DNA of 64,000 bases from Nipponacmea schrenckii (lineage: Eukaryota > Mollusca > Gastropoda > Lottiidae). Shown one piece after another: positions 1-10,833 of the stretch; within the stretch, counting starts at the first letter, position 1; every line of letters starts with the position of its first letter. The stretch covers positions 4,336,826-4,400,825 of the forward strand of contig JAUJPP010000005.1 of NCBI GenBank assembly GCA_030562195.1, in the 5' to 3' direction. The notes below the pieces were generated by a model that did no database searches, was not told the DNA's origin, and worked only from the letters and a program-made list of their open reading frames with translations. The position numbers and the translations under genes are program-made.

Positions 1-311
1 TTTTATTTTATTTTATTTTATTTTTATTTTTTATTTTTTTTATTATTTTATTATTTATTTTATTTTTTTTATTTTTTTATATTTATTATTATATTTTATT
101 TTATTATTTTATTTATTTTTTTATTTTATTTTTATTTTTTTTTTTTTATTATTTTTTGTTTTATTTTATTGTTTTTGACTATTCCTTTGTGTGGTCACCT
201 AATATGTGTTCCAATCTAATTATTTTATTTCCTATTTTTTTTTAATCTATTAATATATATATTTAATTGTTTTCTTTCATGATTTTATTCATTTCGTTTC
301 CATTTTTTTAG
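1..311. repeat. T/A low-complexity tract ending in a splice acceptor
   Basis: The first 175 bases are almost pure T with scattered A, a degenerate (TTTTA)n tract. The tract from 176 to 311 is AT-rich and ends in a pyrimidine run and AG at 310-311, which serves as acceptor for the first visible exon of the THEG-like gene. No coding signal is visible here; it is probably intron. Confidence 0.7.
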
Positions 312-1569
312 ACGTTCTGTGTATTGGATTGATAGAAAGCCTGTCCAACCTGGCCCAGATGGTTATACAAAATTTGGTAAGTTTAAGTCCATGCTTGTCC
401 ATTACTCCCTTACTTCTATTTGTTCATTAGTTTATTTCTATTTGTTCATTAGTTTATTTCTATTTGTTCACTAGTTTATTTCTATTTGTTCATAAGTTTA
501 TTTCCATTTGTTCATTAGTTTATTTCTATTTGTTCATTAATTTATTTCTACTTGTTCATAAGTTTATTTCTACTTGTTCATTAGTTTATTTCTATTTGTT
601 CATTAGTTTATTTCTATTTGTTCATTAGTTTATTTCTATTTGTTCATTAGGTTTTTTTTTTTGGTCATATTTCAGAGGTTACTGGAAGAGTTGAGGAACT
701 CTCAAGAAGTAAAGATGTAAATAAAGAATATGTGTACCACAGGTAAGAGTTATTGCCCTTGATTTTCGTAATAAGTTTAGATCATAAACAAAACAAAAAT
801 CTATCAAAGATGGATATTATTATGTTTTCATTATTGCATATTTTTTTTTCAGACCGACGCCCATATGGGAAGTGAAACCAGGTGCCCTCACAGCAACAGC
901 ATCGGGACGAGTAGAGCAACTTAGTCAGCATAAAACATACAATGCACATCAAATGGAGAGACCACAGCATACTACAGTCACAGACGCGGCAAAATCTGCA
1001 AATATCACAGACCGATTGGAAAATTTGGCCAAACCAAAAGACAGGATAGATAGATTCGAAGTTCATGTAAGTCTGTAGTCTTTGAGTTGTTGAAGAATAT
1101 GTGACTCGAATAGTTGCTTGCTTCTTTGATAAACGTTTCCTCGATCACACGCCTCATTGTACCTGTCTTTATTCATTATCCGTATCAGGAGCAGAGCGTA
1201 AAACTCCATTTCATTTTGAATTTTGGATTTTATTTCCAGGAAAAGGAATGGGGCGAATGCCAGCCAGTCTCAGAAGCAGCGAAAAAGGCAAAAATTACCG
1301 AAAGAGTCGAAAGTTTAGCAGAACCAAAACAACCTCATTCGCAATTCCAACCGGCTAAACCAATCATGTGGGAAGTCTCTGACCTCGCTATCAAGGCTCT
1401 AGCATCCTTACGACTTCAACAGCTGTCGAGACCTAGAAGTCGCACCATGATCAAAGACGATTATGATCCATACATAGTGTCCCGTGCAGCTCGGAAAGCT
1501 AAGCCAACTGGAAGAGTAGAGGAACTCGCCGAGCCTATCGAAAGAAAAAAACGGGACAAAAAATTGTAG
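312..1569 (+). CDS. THEG-like: THEG-repeat protein (sperm microtubule-associated protein 2 family), 5' partial
   Basis: Four exons are visible: 312-376, 676-742, 853-1066 and 1240-1569 (stop TAG). Codon phases match at every junction, and each intron starts GTAAG and ends AG. The joined reading frame gives about 224 residues carrying six or so THEG repeats, each with a core R-[LV]-x-x-L-[SA], for example TGRVEELSRSK, SGRVEQLSQHK, TDRLENLAKPK, TERVESLAEPK and TGRVEELAEP. THEG/SPMAP2 proteins belong to sperm axonemes and testis; in this animal that role is inferred from the family. The C-terminus is a basic KRDKKL tail. No initiator lies in the 311 bases upstream and the first exon opens with an acceptor, so the 5' end lies outside the window. 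The first visible intron (377-675) holds a 22-bp minisatellite. The alternative is the paralogue SPMAP2L; the two cannot be told apart from this fragment. Confidence 0.85.
420..652. repeat. 22-bp minisatellite, about 10 copies
   Basis: Tandem unit close to AGTTTATTTCTATTTGTTC, with minor variants such as CATAAG for CATTAG. It fills the intron between the first two visible THEG-like exons. Confidence 0.9.
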
Positions 1570-2045
1570 ATGATCAAAATCGGAGTGAAAATATAAAGAG
1601 ATCTGAACTTTGTTTTCCTTCACAATGCCTTATGGTGCGTTTCGGCATTTTTTTTAATTGTTTAAGTCTTTCGTTTACTGAACATTATTTTGTAAAGGGA
1701 GATTTTGGATGTCGGATACAAGAGATCCTCTTGATGAAAATTAATATCTCCTGGATAGGAAATAAGATCCTCCGAGGGTGTGTAGAGATCCTCATGGTCA
1801 AAAATGAGACTCTTTTGGTGAAAATTGAGATCTTTTTGGTTGAGATGAGATGCTCTTTTTGAGAACTGAGATTTCTTGATGAGAAACGAGATTTTCTAGG
1901 TTTGAATTGAAATATTCTTGGTTGAGATTGATATCTTGTGCTTATTTACTTAGATGTCATATAACTTTTGCTAATAGCTTATGTAAATTACATTAGAAAG
2001 CATTTTCATGATTTTTGTTATTTTTTTTGTTTATAATAAATCATA
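1570..2045 (+). other. Probable 3' UTR and poly(A) signal of the THEG-like gene
   Basis: About 470 bases after the stop codon an AATAAA hexamer lies at 2035-2040. In between, 1690-1930 holds a loose purine-rich internal repeat with spaced GAGAT motifs. There is no coding signal. Confidence 0.45.
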
Positions 2046-2051
2046 ATATTT

Positions 2052-2290
2052 CAAATGAATGGAGTTTTACGTCCTACTCTTCTGCACCTTATGGGCTAAT
2101 GAAGATGGGCAAACGCCATGCAGTATGCAATGAGGGAATTTTGCCAGGACAGCGGCATTAGCCTACTCTTTTTGCGATTTCCAAATGTCGAGGGATCTTT
2201 TACGTGCACAGCTTGTAACACACGGGGCCTCGTTTAATTGTCCCATCCGAACGACTAGACGCTTTTTCCATGTCAGTCATATTATTTCAA
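2052..2290 (-). mobile_element. SINE copy, 5'-truncated, minus orientation
   Basis: The sequence from GGAGTTTTACGTCCTACTC to CCATGTCAG is the reverse complement of the body and tail of the full SINE at 5277-5637. It includes the internal block GAGGGATCTTTTACGTGCAC. The tRNA-like head is missing, as expected for a 5'-truncated retrotransposed copy. Confidence 0.8.
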
Positions 2291-2479
2291 AGTGCTGTTA
2301 AATTTATTTCAGTAAGTTAGTCTAAAATGATCAAATTACAATAGATAAATAATCTATACCGACTTAGAAAGGAATTTCAAAGATACATAAATATATACAA
2401 ATTTCCCGTTTCTTACAATTTCTACTTAAAAAAAACCAAAACAAAACAGTTTGAGTAAACCAGAGTCCCAATATCAATG

Positions 2480-2700
2480 CGACATGTATCAATGCGACAT
2501 GTATCAATAAAACATTTTGTGTTGATACCAGATTTATACATGTACCTAAAATTGTACATGTACAAATTTTTGGTAAATGTACAAATCTGGTACTACTCGC
2601 AATTATACAGTATATGTGCGCATTATACGTGTGCGCATTGCACTCGCAATTATACAGTATATGTGCGCATTATACTAATTTTTGGTACATGTGCAAATTT
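2480..2700. repeat. Short local duplications, AT-rich
   Basis: Contains repeated pieces such as ATACAGTATATGTGCGCATT twice (about 2607 and 2652), ATGCGACATGTATCA twice (about 2477 and 2489), and several GTACATGTAC-type palindromes. There is no convincing coding signal, although a 75-codon open frame crosses it. Confidence 0.6.
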
Positions 2701-2768
2701 TTAGTTCTGTTTTTTTCTTCCGAGAATTGTAATTTGAAGCATTGCACGAGTACATTTCATTTTAAAAG

Positions 2769-3141
2769 AATACCCCACAGTCCCTCCGTATGTATCCTTA
2801 TGTCATGATTCAATTCGATCAAGAACCAATTCGACGTGTTTCGTAGGTAAAGAACCACATGTATGTACGTTGGGTCGAGTCTTTTGGATCTAGTATCTAC
2901 GTCCCATGTATCGGAGATGACCGAGTAATACAGGACGCAAGGCTTCATGTTTCGCTAGATTATGTATCCTTGGTATCTGTCTTGTTTCAGCGAGTCAGCT
3001 TTGTCAAAGATCCAAAGTGCTCGACTAAACGTACAGTGTAATGTTTCCTATGGGTCATGGTGCTTTGGTTCATGTCCTATGATACATTTCGTTTTGAATC
3101 ATGACATATGGATACATGGAGTGGAAGGGACTAGGGGTATT
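2769..3141. mobile_element. MITE-like element with ~50-bp imperfect terminal inverted repeats
   Basis: The left end AATACCCCACAGTCCCTCC and the following TATGTATCCTTATGTCATGA are mirrored at the right end by TCATGACATATGGATACAT and GGAAGGGACTAGGGGTATT. The element is 373 bp long and has no long open frame. The small open frames on both strands inside it come from this structure. Superfamily is undetermined because no clean target-site duplication was recognised. Confidence 0.65.
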
Positions 3142-4940
3142 CTATTAAATTGAGAGATACTTAATGTATCTCCGTGCAGTGCTTCGAATTACAGTGCTCC
3201 GAAGACTTATAAAAGGTAGCTGTAAAGCAATTCTTAAGCGAATTGACACCTACCATGTTAACCCATTGATATTAGAACAAATTTATTAAGTATTCTCAGT
3301 GGTCAAATAAAACTGAAAACTTACCTCCCTTGAAATAAAAAAGTATATAAAACGTATTTATCCAGATTAATAGAAAAAAAGAGATTCTCAAATTCGGTCG
3401 CAATTTTAAACGTGTCCGTTGTTGATTGAATATCGAATGACGTGTTAAAAAATATTCTAGCTTGTCTATGTATTTCAGGTAATCCATTTAAAACATGCAC
3501 TTATTTCAAATTTCCTGATGAATACGAGGATCAAATATCACCTGCAGAAAATGCGACAATAAAATATCAATTGTCTCTATAATTGACAATTTTTTTTTAC
3601 GTTTTAAAAAGTTTTTTTTTAGTAAAATGTTCATCTTGTCTAAATGGGTCCATTAACTCCGCAAATGTACCCTTTCCGTTGAGATCCGCCAGTACTCTAG
3701 ATTTATGGCTCTGCTCATGCGCGCAGGTAATATTGTCATTAAAGTCGGAAGTAGGGACGACTCTAAGAGGTGCCAGCTTCCTATCGTTGTATATTGATTA
3801 CTGGGAGGGCATTACTGTATTTTATGGTATTGATGTGATATTGTTATGCCGATAATTTATTGTGAAATATACTGTGGATTAATATAGTTCTTTAAGAGCC
3901 CTTCTTAATATCCAGCAGTGATTTGAAAGTGATTTTCACCTGTGAGCCAGCCTAGGTATTCAATCAGTATCAATGGCCTAATACACATTCCCTTTCGTTT
4001 TACGGTAAGTCATTGCATATTTTGCATTTTGTACCTCATTGAAGCCGTAAACCAACCCAAACGTGTATTTTGCGTGTTTTATACATGTAACACACCTGAA
4101 CCGCGAGTCTTTGATGTTTACCTATTTCTATTTTTAGAAACAAATATTACTATTGTTAAATCAGTGACAACCTTGAGCTCTTTACTCTACATTTTAATTT
4201 GCCTAGTTTCTATCATAATTGTAGTAAATGCAGGCCTGTAACCAGGGGGGGGGGGGGGGGGTTGAGGGTGATTCCATCCCCCCCCCCACTGGAATCCTCC
4301 CTCCCCCCACACACCCCTGGAAAAAATTTTGATAGTGTCAATCAGAGAAGTATGATATTTGTCAGTAACAGTAATCTATGGACCCTTCACCTCCCCCATC
4401 CCCCTACCTCCATCCCCCTACCCCCTAACCCCCTTAGGTGTGCAGGTGCTAATAATTTCATAGTTAAGAGGAGAACATTTACAAATGTGTGTATCCTGTA
4501 TACAATTGTTAGATTAGACACAACTTGTATATTGTCCAGTACTCTTTAGAATTTGACACCAAATCCAACATTCTACCTTCTTCTATTGATCAAAATAACA
4601 GTAAAAACTAGCCAAATGAATATTGAAATGATATATTGTCTCGTTATAAAAGCAGTAATTAGTAATAAATATTGTTAATGAGATTACATCACAGGTAAGA
4701 TGGATTAATAAATGCCACTGAGGTTTTTACCTGATATACTATTGATTGATTAGTAGCCAAATTATAATTAGTATTTTCCTCGTTAGGATATGTAAGCAGG
4801 TTATAGTACTTAATTCACAGTTAAGTATTATTTAGTAGATTTTTTTTCCTGGGATATGGTATATCCACAGTCATTCTGACATACCAGTTTACCAGATTAT
4901 TGACAGTCATAGGAGGTTTTCTTTGTTCTGGCATATCTAG
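3142..4940 (+). other. Gene-poor region with weak exon-like pieces and a CpG-containing patch
   Basis: Most of this is AT-rich. A patch at about 3620-3790 has unusual CpG content, including CATGCGCGCA (NRF1-like) and TCGGAAGT (ETS-like); it could be a promoter or an exon. On the + strand, 3621-3727 reads as a cysteine-containing open segment (CSSCLNGS...) between an AG and a GTAATA. Segments at 3479-3580 and about 3945-4006 (ends before GTAAGT) also read open. A hydrophobic open tail ends at a TAA at 4239-4241. Codon phases between these pieces do not join cleanly, so no gene is called. A G-run and C-runs lie at about 4243-4320. Confidence 0.3.
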
Positions 4941-7300
4941 TGATACATGAAATCAGGAAGGGTCTCGCTGGTTCTGGTTTGCCTACATTAGCTGTCGATT
5001 ATTCAAATCGCAAGTAAGTTGTCTGTGTTTTATTTTATTGTATTATTTCTAAACTATATTATCCCAACAGAATTGTTTTTTCTTTTGTAGACACTGTTAT
5101 AGAATAGCATATTAGGTAGTTTTTGTGGGGGGGGGGGGGTGAGGGCGATTGAACAAGTTTTTTTTAGTTTCATGGCATAAAGAATTTTAGATATAATGGT
5201 GCCAATCAAATAGGAGTATTTATTCTTGTAAAATAATAGTTAATATATATATACACTGTCTCCTTCAATAAGGCAGGAGCCGCGGTGCCTCAGTGGGTTA
5301 GACGCTTGCCCACTAAGCTGAGGATCACAGGTTTAATCCCAACAAAGGTCGAGATTCACCTATGGATTTTTCAGCCCGGATTCCCCTTGTCAGTGATGCA
5401 GATCGGAGGGACTGACATGGAAAAAGCTTCTAGTCGTTCGGATACGACAATAAACCGAGGCCCCGTGTGCTACAGGCTGTGCACGTTAAAGATCCCTCGA
5501 CAGTTGGAAATTGAAAAAGAGCAGGCTATTGCTGCTGTCCTTTCAAAAATTCCTTCATAGCACACTGCATGGCGTTGCCTGTCTTCATTAGCCCAGAAAA
5601 GTATGATGTAAAACTCCATTCATTTCATTTCCTTTCTTTCAATAAGGCAGTAACTTGCATTGGTCCAATTCATTTCTAAAGGAAGCAAATTTACACAAAA
5701 CTTACAACATTTAATGAAGACCTGGTAATGAATAGAGACATTGTAGCTCTTTGTTGATACAGAATTTTATTTTGAGCCCACAGATAATATGTTGTAAAAT
5801 GTTTGCTTTGCCATAATTTCTAATCCTGTTTACTTTAAAGATGAGAGTGTAATGATTCTAAAATAAAAAATGCTAGAGTTACAATGTATTCTTTTGAAAA
5901 CATGGCCTCAAACATTCATTTCTTATTAATTTATTCATTCATTTATTTGTTTTAAACATTCATTTATTCATTTCAAACATTCATTTGTTCATTTCAAACA
6001 TTCTTTTGTTCATTTCAAACATTCATTTGTTCATTTCAAACATTCTTTTGTTCATTTCAAACATTCTTTTGTTCATTTTAAACATTCATTTAATGATTTC
6101 AAACATTCATTTGTTCATTTCAAACATTCATTTATTCATTTCAAACATTCATTTGTTCATTTCAAACATTCATTTATTCATTTCAAACATTCATTTGTTC
6201 ATTTCAAACATTCTTTTGTTCATTTCAAACATTCTTTTGTTCATTTCAACATTCATTTGTTCATTTCAAACATTCATTTTTGATTTCAAACATTCTTTTG
6301 TTCATTTCAAACATCATTATTCATTTCAAACATTCTTTTGTTCATTTCAACATTCATTTTTCATTTCAAACATTCATTTAATGATTTCAAACATTCTTTG
6401 CATTTCAAACATTCATTTGTTCATTTCAAACATTCATTTGTTCATTTCAAACATTCATTTGTTCATTTCAAACATTCTTCATTTCAAATATTCATTTGTT
6501 CATTTCAAACATTCTTTTGTTCATTTCAAACATTCATTTGTTCATTTCAAACATTCATTTGTTCATTTCAAACATTCATTTGTTCATTTCAAACATTCTT
6601 TTGTTCATTTCAAACATTCTTTTGTTCATTTCAAACATTCATTTGTTCATTTCAAACATTCTTTTGTTCATTTCAAACATTCTTTTGTTCATTTCAAACA
6701 TTCATTTGTTCATTTCAAACATTCATTTAATGATTTCAAAGATTCATTTGTTCATTTCTAACATTCATTTAATGATTTCAAACATTCATTTGTTCATTTC
6801 AAACATTCATTTGTTCATTTCAAACATTCATTTGTTCATTTCAAACATTCATTGTTCATTTCAAATATTCTTCATTTCAAACATTCATTTGTTCATTTCA
6901 TATCATTCATTTGTTCATTTCAAACATTCATTTGTTTGTTTCAAACATTCATTTGTTCATTTCAAACATTCATTTGTTCATTTCAAACATTCATTTGTTC
7001 ATTTCAAACATTCATTTGTTCATTTCAAACATTCATTTGTTTGTTTCAAACATTCATTTGTTTGTTTCAAACATTCATTCATTAATTTTTAAACTCTCAA
7101 GTTTTGAAAAGTAGCATGGATATGTTTTTTTATCCGTTGAATGCAGGAAGTGTGTGGAAGATGTCCAAGTATTTAAGGCCGAACCCATTTTTAATCTCAT
7201 TGATAATCCAGTCACATGTCCACTTGGCAATGTTGACCAGCTAGCTAGGTGGATGTTGACCCAAGAATTACCATATGAACGTCATTTTAAACATTTCTAA
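4941..7300 (+). CDS. Unidentified gene, last two exons
   Basis: Two exons join in phase. Exon 4941-5013 follows a pyrimidine-rich acceptor (TTCTTTGTTCTGGCATATCTAG) and ends before GTAAGT; it reads IHEIRKGLAGSGLPTLAVD and on. Exon 7147-7300 follows GAATGCAG and ends with TAA; it reads KCVEDVQVFKAEPIFNLIDN, then a stretch containing TCPLGNVDQLARW, and finishes HFKHF. The composition is balanced and unlike the translated repeats around it, which is why I believe it codes. The intervening intron (5014-7146) holds the SINE and the 21-bp minisatellite. I do not recognise the family. Upstream exons are not resolved; the weak pieces at 3479-4241 are possible candidates. The stop may not be final if a weak donor near 7279 is used. 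Confidence 0.5.
5277..5637 (+). mobile_element. Full-length tRNA-derived SINE with target-site duplication
   Basis: The 361-bp element is flanked by a perfect 13-bp direct repeat TTCAATAAGGCAG at 5264-5276 and 5638-5650, the signature of LINE-type retrotransposition. Its head (about 5279-5350) resembles a tRNA gene: an A-box-like GCCTCAGTGGGTTAGACG and a B-box-like CAGGTTTAATCCC, which would act as an internal pol III promoter. The body carries GACATGGAAAAAGC and GCACGTTAAAGATCCCTCGA, and the tail ends TAAAACTCCATTCATTTC. The same body recurs at about ten other places in this window, mostly 5'-truncated. The 91-codon open frame inside it is not a gene. Confidence 0.9.
5916..7082. repeat. 21-bp minisatellite, about 55 copies
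   Basis: Unit AAACATTCATTTGTTCATTTC, alternating with a CTTTTG variant and rarer forms such as AATGATTTC. Because 21 is divisible by 3, it stays open in several frames and yields long artificial ORFs of up to 258 codons rich in Phe, His and Ile. It lies in the intron of the unidentified gene just before its last exon. Confidence 0.97.
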
Positions 7301-9348
7301 ATTGAAAATATTTTACCAACTTTGAAGAATGTAGTGAGAGATGGTTTTCAAAGAAGTTTTGAAGTATATAAATAGTCGAGAGAGGGCTCTTAAGGTGTGG
7401 AAACATATGAGTAGAGTGGCGATTTTTTTATCAGTGCTCCTAATTTGAAGTAAACACTGTTATTTGGGGGATTTATAGCATAAAATGTTAATATAAAATC
7501 CTTGAAATACACATTGTTATGTTTTTGTATATTTTGCTCACTGTTTCAGTATTTGTTCCAATGGACTGAATGTTAGACAGCTCCATGTCCTTGTGTATTG
7601 GATCTAATTCTGACCCATGTAAAATATGGAGTCTACATTTGTCCCTATGGACTGAATTATAGACAGGACCTTGTGTATTGGACCTAGTTCTGACCCATGT
7701 AAAATATGGAGTCTACATTTGTCCCTATGGATTGAATTATAGACAGGACCTTGTGTATTGGACCTAGTTCTGACCCAGGTTAAATAACAAAGTTATGAAT
7801 ATTGCTATTCAAAATGTATTTAAAAAGTTTTGTAAAATTGGACGCTAAATTCTGACGCTGAAATAAAAAGGTCATGTTTAAATTTTTAAAATTTTTAAAA
7901 AATTTCTTAAAAAATTTAAAGATGCCAAATTGTCCCTGAAGTTTAAAAGGTAAAAAGGTTTTTAATTTTTTGTTTTAAAAAGGAATTTTCCTTGTATTTA
8001 GAGCCCAAATGGGTCAGTCTTTTTTAAAAGGTAAAAAACCCCTTGGGGTTTATGGCTTTAATTTGTTTTTTGTTTTCCCCTATCTGTCATATAGGCAGCC
8101 ATTCTAATTCACTCTTGTCATTTCTTAACAAATGGTACAGAGAATTTCTATTTTAAAATAAATATTAAGAACCTTAGCAAATTAGGCTTTGTTAGTTATT
8201 CTTGCCACTCAAAGAAATTATATTTTTCATATAATAGTATTATAAAAATCTGTGATTGACTTTCCCTTAATTTCTTATTCAGAAAACTATGCCTAAAGCT
8301 AAATATTGAGCTCTTTCAGCTGGTGAGTCATTATATGTCGACAACTACACCGATAGTAAAATTGAGCTTTAACAGACACTTATATTGAGTTCTATTAGCT
8401 GTAAGTCAATATGTAGACAACTATATAGATAGCTGAAATTGAGCTCTATCAGCTGGTGAATTAAATATTTTGACAACAATATAAAATAGCTGAAATTGAG
8501 CTCTATAAAGCTATGAAATAAGATCTTTGAGAACTATACATATAGCTGAAATTGAGCTTTTCAGAAAGTTCAAATAGGATTTTTAAAGCTACACTGAAGT
8601 GAAATTTAGCAACTTTCATGTAAAGACTAAGATCTTTGAAAGACTATAAAGATAGCTGAAATTGAGCTCTTTCAGCTGTGAAATAAGATCTTTGAAAGAC
8701 TATACAGATAGCTGAAATTGAGCTCTTTCAGCTGTGAAATAAGATCTTTGAACAACTATACAGATAGCTGAAATTGAGCTCTTTAAGCGATGAAATAAGA
8801 TCTTTGAACGACTATTCAGATAGCTATCTCACTTCTTCTCCTTGTAACTTTCGAATCCTACACTTGAAAATCATGTTCAAACAAATGTCATTATTTAAGA
8901 TTATAGATGGGTGGTTTAAATAATACTTGTATATCAATCTGACCTGGTTTTATAAGTATATTTAGATGGTTGGCTTTTGATATTGCCCCGGAAATATGAA
9001 GTTTTTACTTAGTATATCAGAACTCCTGTACAACAAGTTTATGGAAAAGTTCATTTCCTAGAATATTCTTACTCTCAATTCACAACTCCTGTGCAGTAAA
9101 GTTTGTCTCTGTAATGTAAGTTTGTTTTCTTCTCTCTTTGATTTTTGTATTGAAACATGTCCTTGAAAAGTTCATTTTGTAGAATATTCTTACTTCCAAT
9201 TCATCACTCCTGTACTTCTATTTCTGTACATTTTTATTTTGAAATGTGTCTTGACTCTACTCTCTTTGTTGCCTTTTTAAGTCATTTGAGTTCCTTATTT
9301 CAATTCCCAGATCCTGAACAATGAGTTTTAGCTGTGACTTTGTTTTAG
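7301..9348. repeat. Gene-poor stretch with two tandem repeats
   Basis: 7555-7790 holds about three copies of an ~80-bp unit containing GTGTATTGGACCTAGTTCTG and CATGTAAAATATGGAGTCTA. 8300-8830 holds roughly nine diverged copies of a 55-60-bp unit containing GCTGAAATTGAGCTCTTTCA and AATAAGATCTTTGA. Poly(A/T)-rich sequence lies at 7860-8050. 8990-9250 has a loose duplication around TAGAATATTCTTAC. No gene is visible. Confidence 0.8.
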
Positions 9349-10527
9349 TAAATATGTTAAAAAATTTCAATCCAAATTTACTCCCCGAAATTTCGCAGCC
9401 GACAAATATCACCCCAGATATAAAAATAAAACTATCAGGTTTTTATTATGACGAAATTTCTACCATTCACGTATTTTATTGTGTGGTTTATTTTTGTTTT
9501 GTTGTACTTGACTTGAATTGTTCATTTTTACCAGGTCATTCAGGTCTGTTTGAGTTATTTTTGATGATTAGCAACTTGAACATCTTTTAAAGTTCAAATT
9601 TCTTATCTTAAGTCATTTTCCTTCGTTTTTTTGTGTGTCTGTTTATCTTATTTCAAAATCTAACCTCATAAATATTTAAGCAGTTTTCAAGGTGAATGAT
9701 GAATTTAGTTTGTCTATTTTGGTTTTTAATCCTGCAGAGTGTTTCTGTTGTTCGAAAGGCGGTAAGAGTAGCTCTGAGAGTTGAGGGTTAAAAGAAGCTC
9801 TGAGAATTGAGGGGTAAGAGTAGCTCTGAGAGTTGAGGGGTAACAGAAGCTCTGAAATTGAGGGTGGTAGTTGAGTTAGGGGTAGAGCTCTGATGTTGAG
9901 GGTGTAAGAGTAGCTCTGATAGTTGAGGGGTAAGAGTAGCTCTGATAGTTGAGGGGTAAGAGTAGCTCTGATAGTTGAGGGGTAAGAGTAGCTCTGAGAG
10001 TTGAGGGTTAAGAGTAGCTCTGATAGTTGAAGGCGGTAAGAGTAGCTCTGAGAGTTGAGGGTTAAAAGAAGCTCTGAGAATTGAGGGGTAAGAGTAGCTC
10101 TGAGAGTTGAGGGGTAACAGAAGCTCTGAGAATTGAGGGTTAGAGTAGCTCTGAAAATTGAGGGTGTTAGAGTAGCTCTGATAGTTGAGGGGATAATACC
10201 AGGTTTTCCCATGGCACTGATTTCAGGATGAGGAAGCATCAAGTCATCTTAATGTTTAGTAATTACTGTGACTTACAGAGATGATGCCATGGTTACCACC
10301 TCATGATACGTCGTTGATTGTGGGTTGGCATGCTTGGAAGTTTCGAAAGTGTGGCTTTGGCACAAGTTTGTTATTCTGCATCTGTGTTGTAGGACATCTT
10401 CGTGTCGTTATCCATGCATTCAATGGAGTCAGATAAACCAAGTTTAACTCAGAGTAGATTCAAAAAAGGCAGTGCACACATTAGATCAGATGTTTCGGCA
10501 AATGTCTCCTCATTAGCTGTGTCGTAA
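9349..10527 (+). CDS. Unidentified gene, two candidate 3' exons
   Basis: Exon 9349-9470 follows GTGACTTTGTTTTAG, ends before GTATTT, and reads LKNFNPNLLPEISQPTNITP followed by a stretch with KLSGFYYDEISTIH. Exon 10393-10527 follows a good acceptor (TTCTGCATCTGTGTTGTAG) and reads MESDKPSLTQSRFKKGSAHI and on to a TAA. The first ends and the second begins in phase 0, so they can join. The sequence looks like a genuine serine-rich, basic C-terminal tail, but I do not recognise the family. The intron between them holds the 27-bp minisatellite. These may be the end of the same gene as 4941-7300 or a separate gene, or 10393-10527 may be an upstream leader of the RhoGAP gene. A second open segment in another frame (10279-10434, starting MMPWLPPHDT) overlaps it. 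Confidence 0.4.
9755..10195. repeat. ~27-bp minisatellite, about 16 copies
   Basis: Unit GAGTTGAGGGGTAAGAGTAG followed by CTCTGA, with variants such as AACAGAAG. It gives a spurious 188-codon open frame on the minus strand. Part of the array (the last third) is a second-order copy of the beginning, including the GGCGGTAAGAG junction at 9758 and 10033. Confidence 0.95.
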
Positions 10528-10833
10528 GCAGGAATGTACAACTCCCCTTGACATCATTTGAAGCGTGAAATTGGAGGTGCAAAATATCTCAGTAATTGAA
10601 ATGTAAGGGCGTTAATGTGTTAAATTGGACTACTTACAATTCACTAATAAGTGTGTGAAAGTGTGTGTGTTTATTTTTTTGATGAATGAATATAAAGTGG
10701 TACACCTGTTGCTTTTTATCTGTGTGTCTTTAAGTCATTTAAAATTTTTCTTTAAAGGAAAACAGAATATATAAGAAATATATCTACAGCATGAAGTCAA
10801 TTTAAGAAGCTAAGAACCAATTTCTAGTGCACC
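10528..10833 (+). other. Upstream and 5' UTR region of the RhoGAP gene
   Basis: AT-rich. A likely acceptor (ATATCTACAG) ends at about 10790, so 10791-10833 is probably 5' UTR in the exon that carries the ATG. No promoter element could be picked out with confidence. Confidence 0.4.

Noticed and set aside
3942..4241. 99-codon open frame ending in a hydrophobic tail
   Set aside because: Spans what look like intron signals (GTAAGT at 4007), the phases of its parts do not join, and AT-rich DNA often translates to hydrophobic runs. Mentioned only as a weak candidate in the region entry.
5279..5350. Possible tRNA gene
   Set aside because: Only the A/B boxes resemble a tRNA; no complete cloverleaf or anticodon arm could be drawn, and it is the head of a SINE with target-site duplication.
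5285..5560. 91-codon open frame
   Set aside because: Lies wholly inside the SINE.
5985..7114. Long + strand open frames of up to 258 codons
   Set aside because: They are translations of the 21-bp minisatellite, open in several frames at once because the unit length is a multiple of three.
9676..10242. 188-codon minus-strand open frame
   Set aside because: Translation of the ~27-bp GAGTTGAGGGGTAAGAG minisatellite; no splice or family support.
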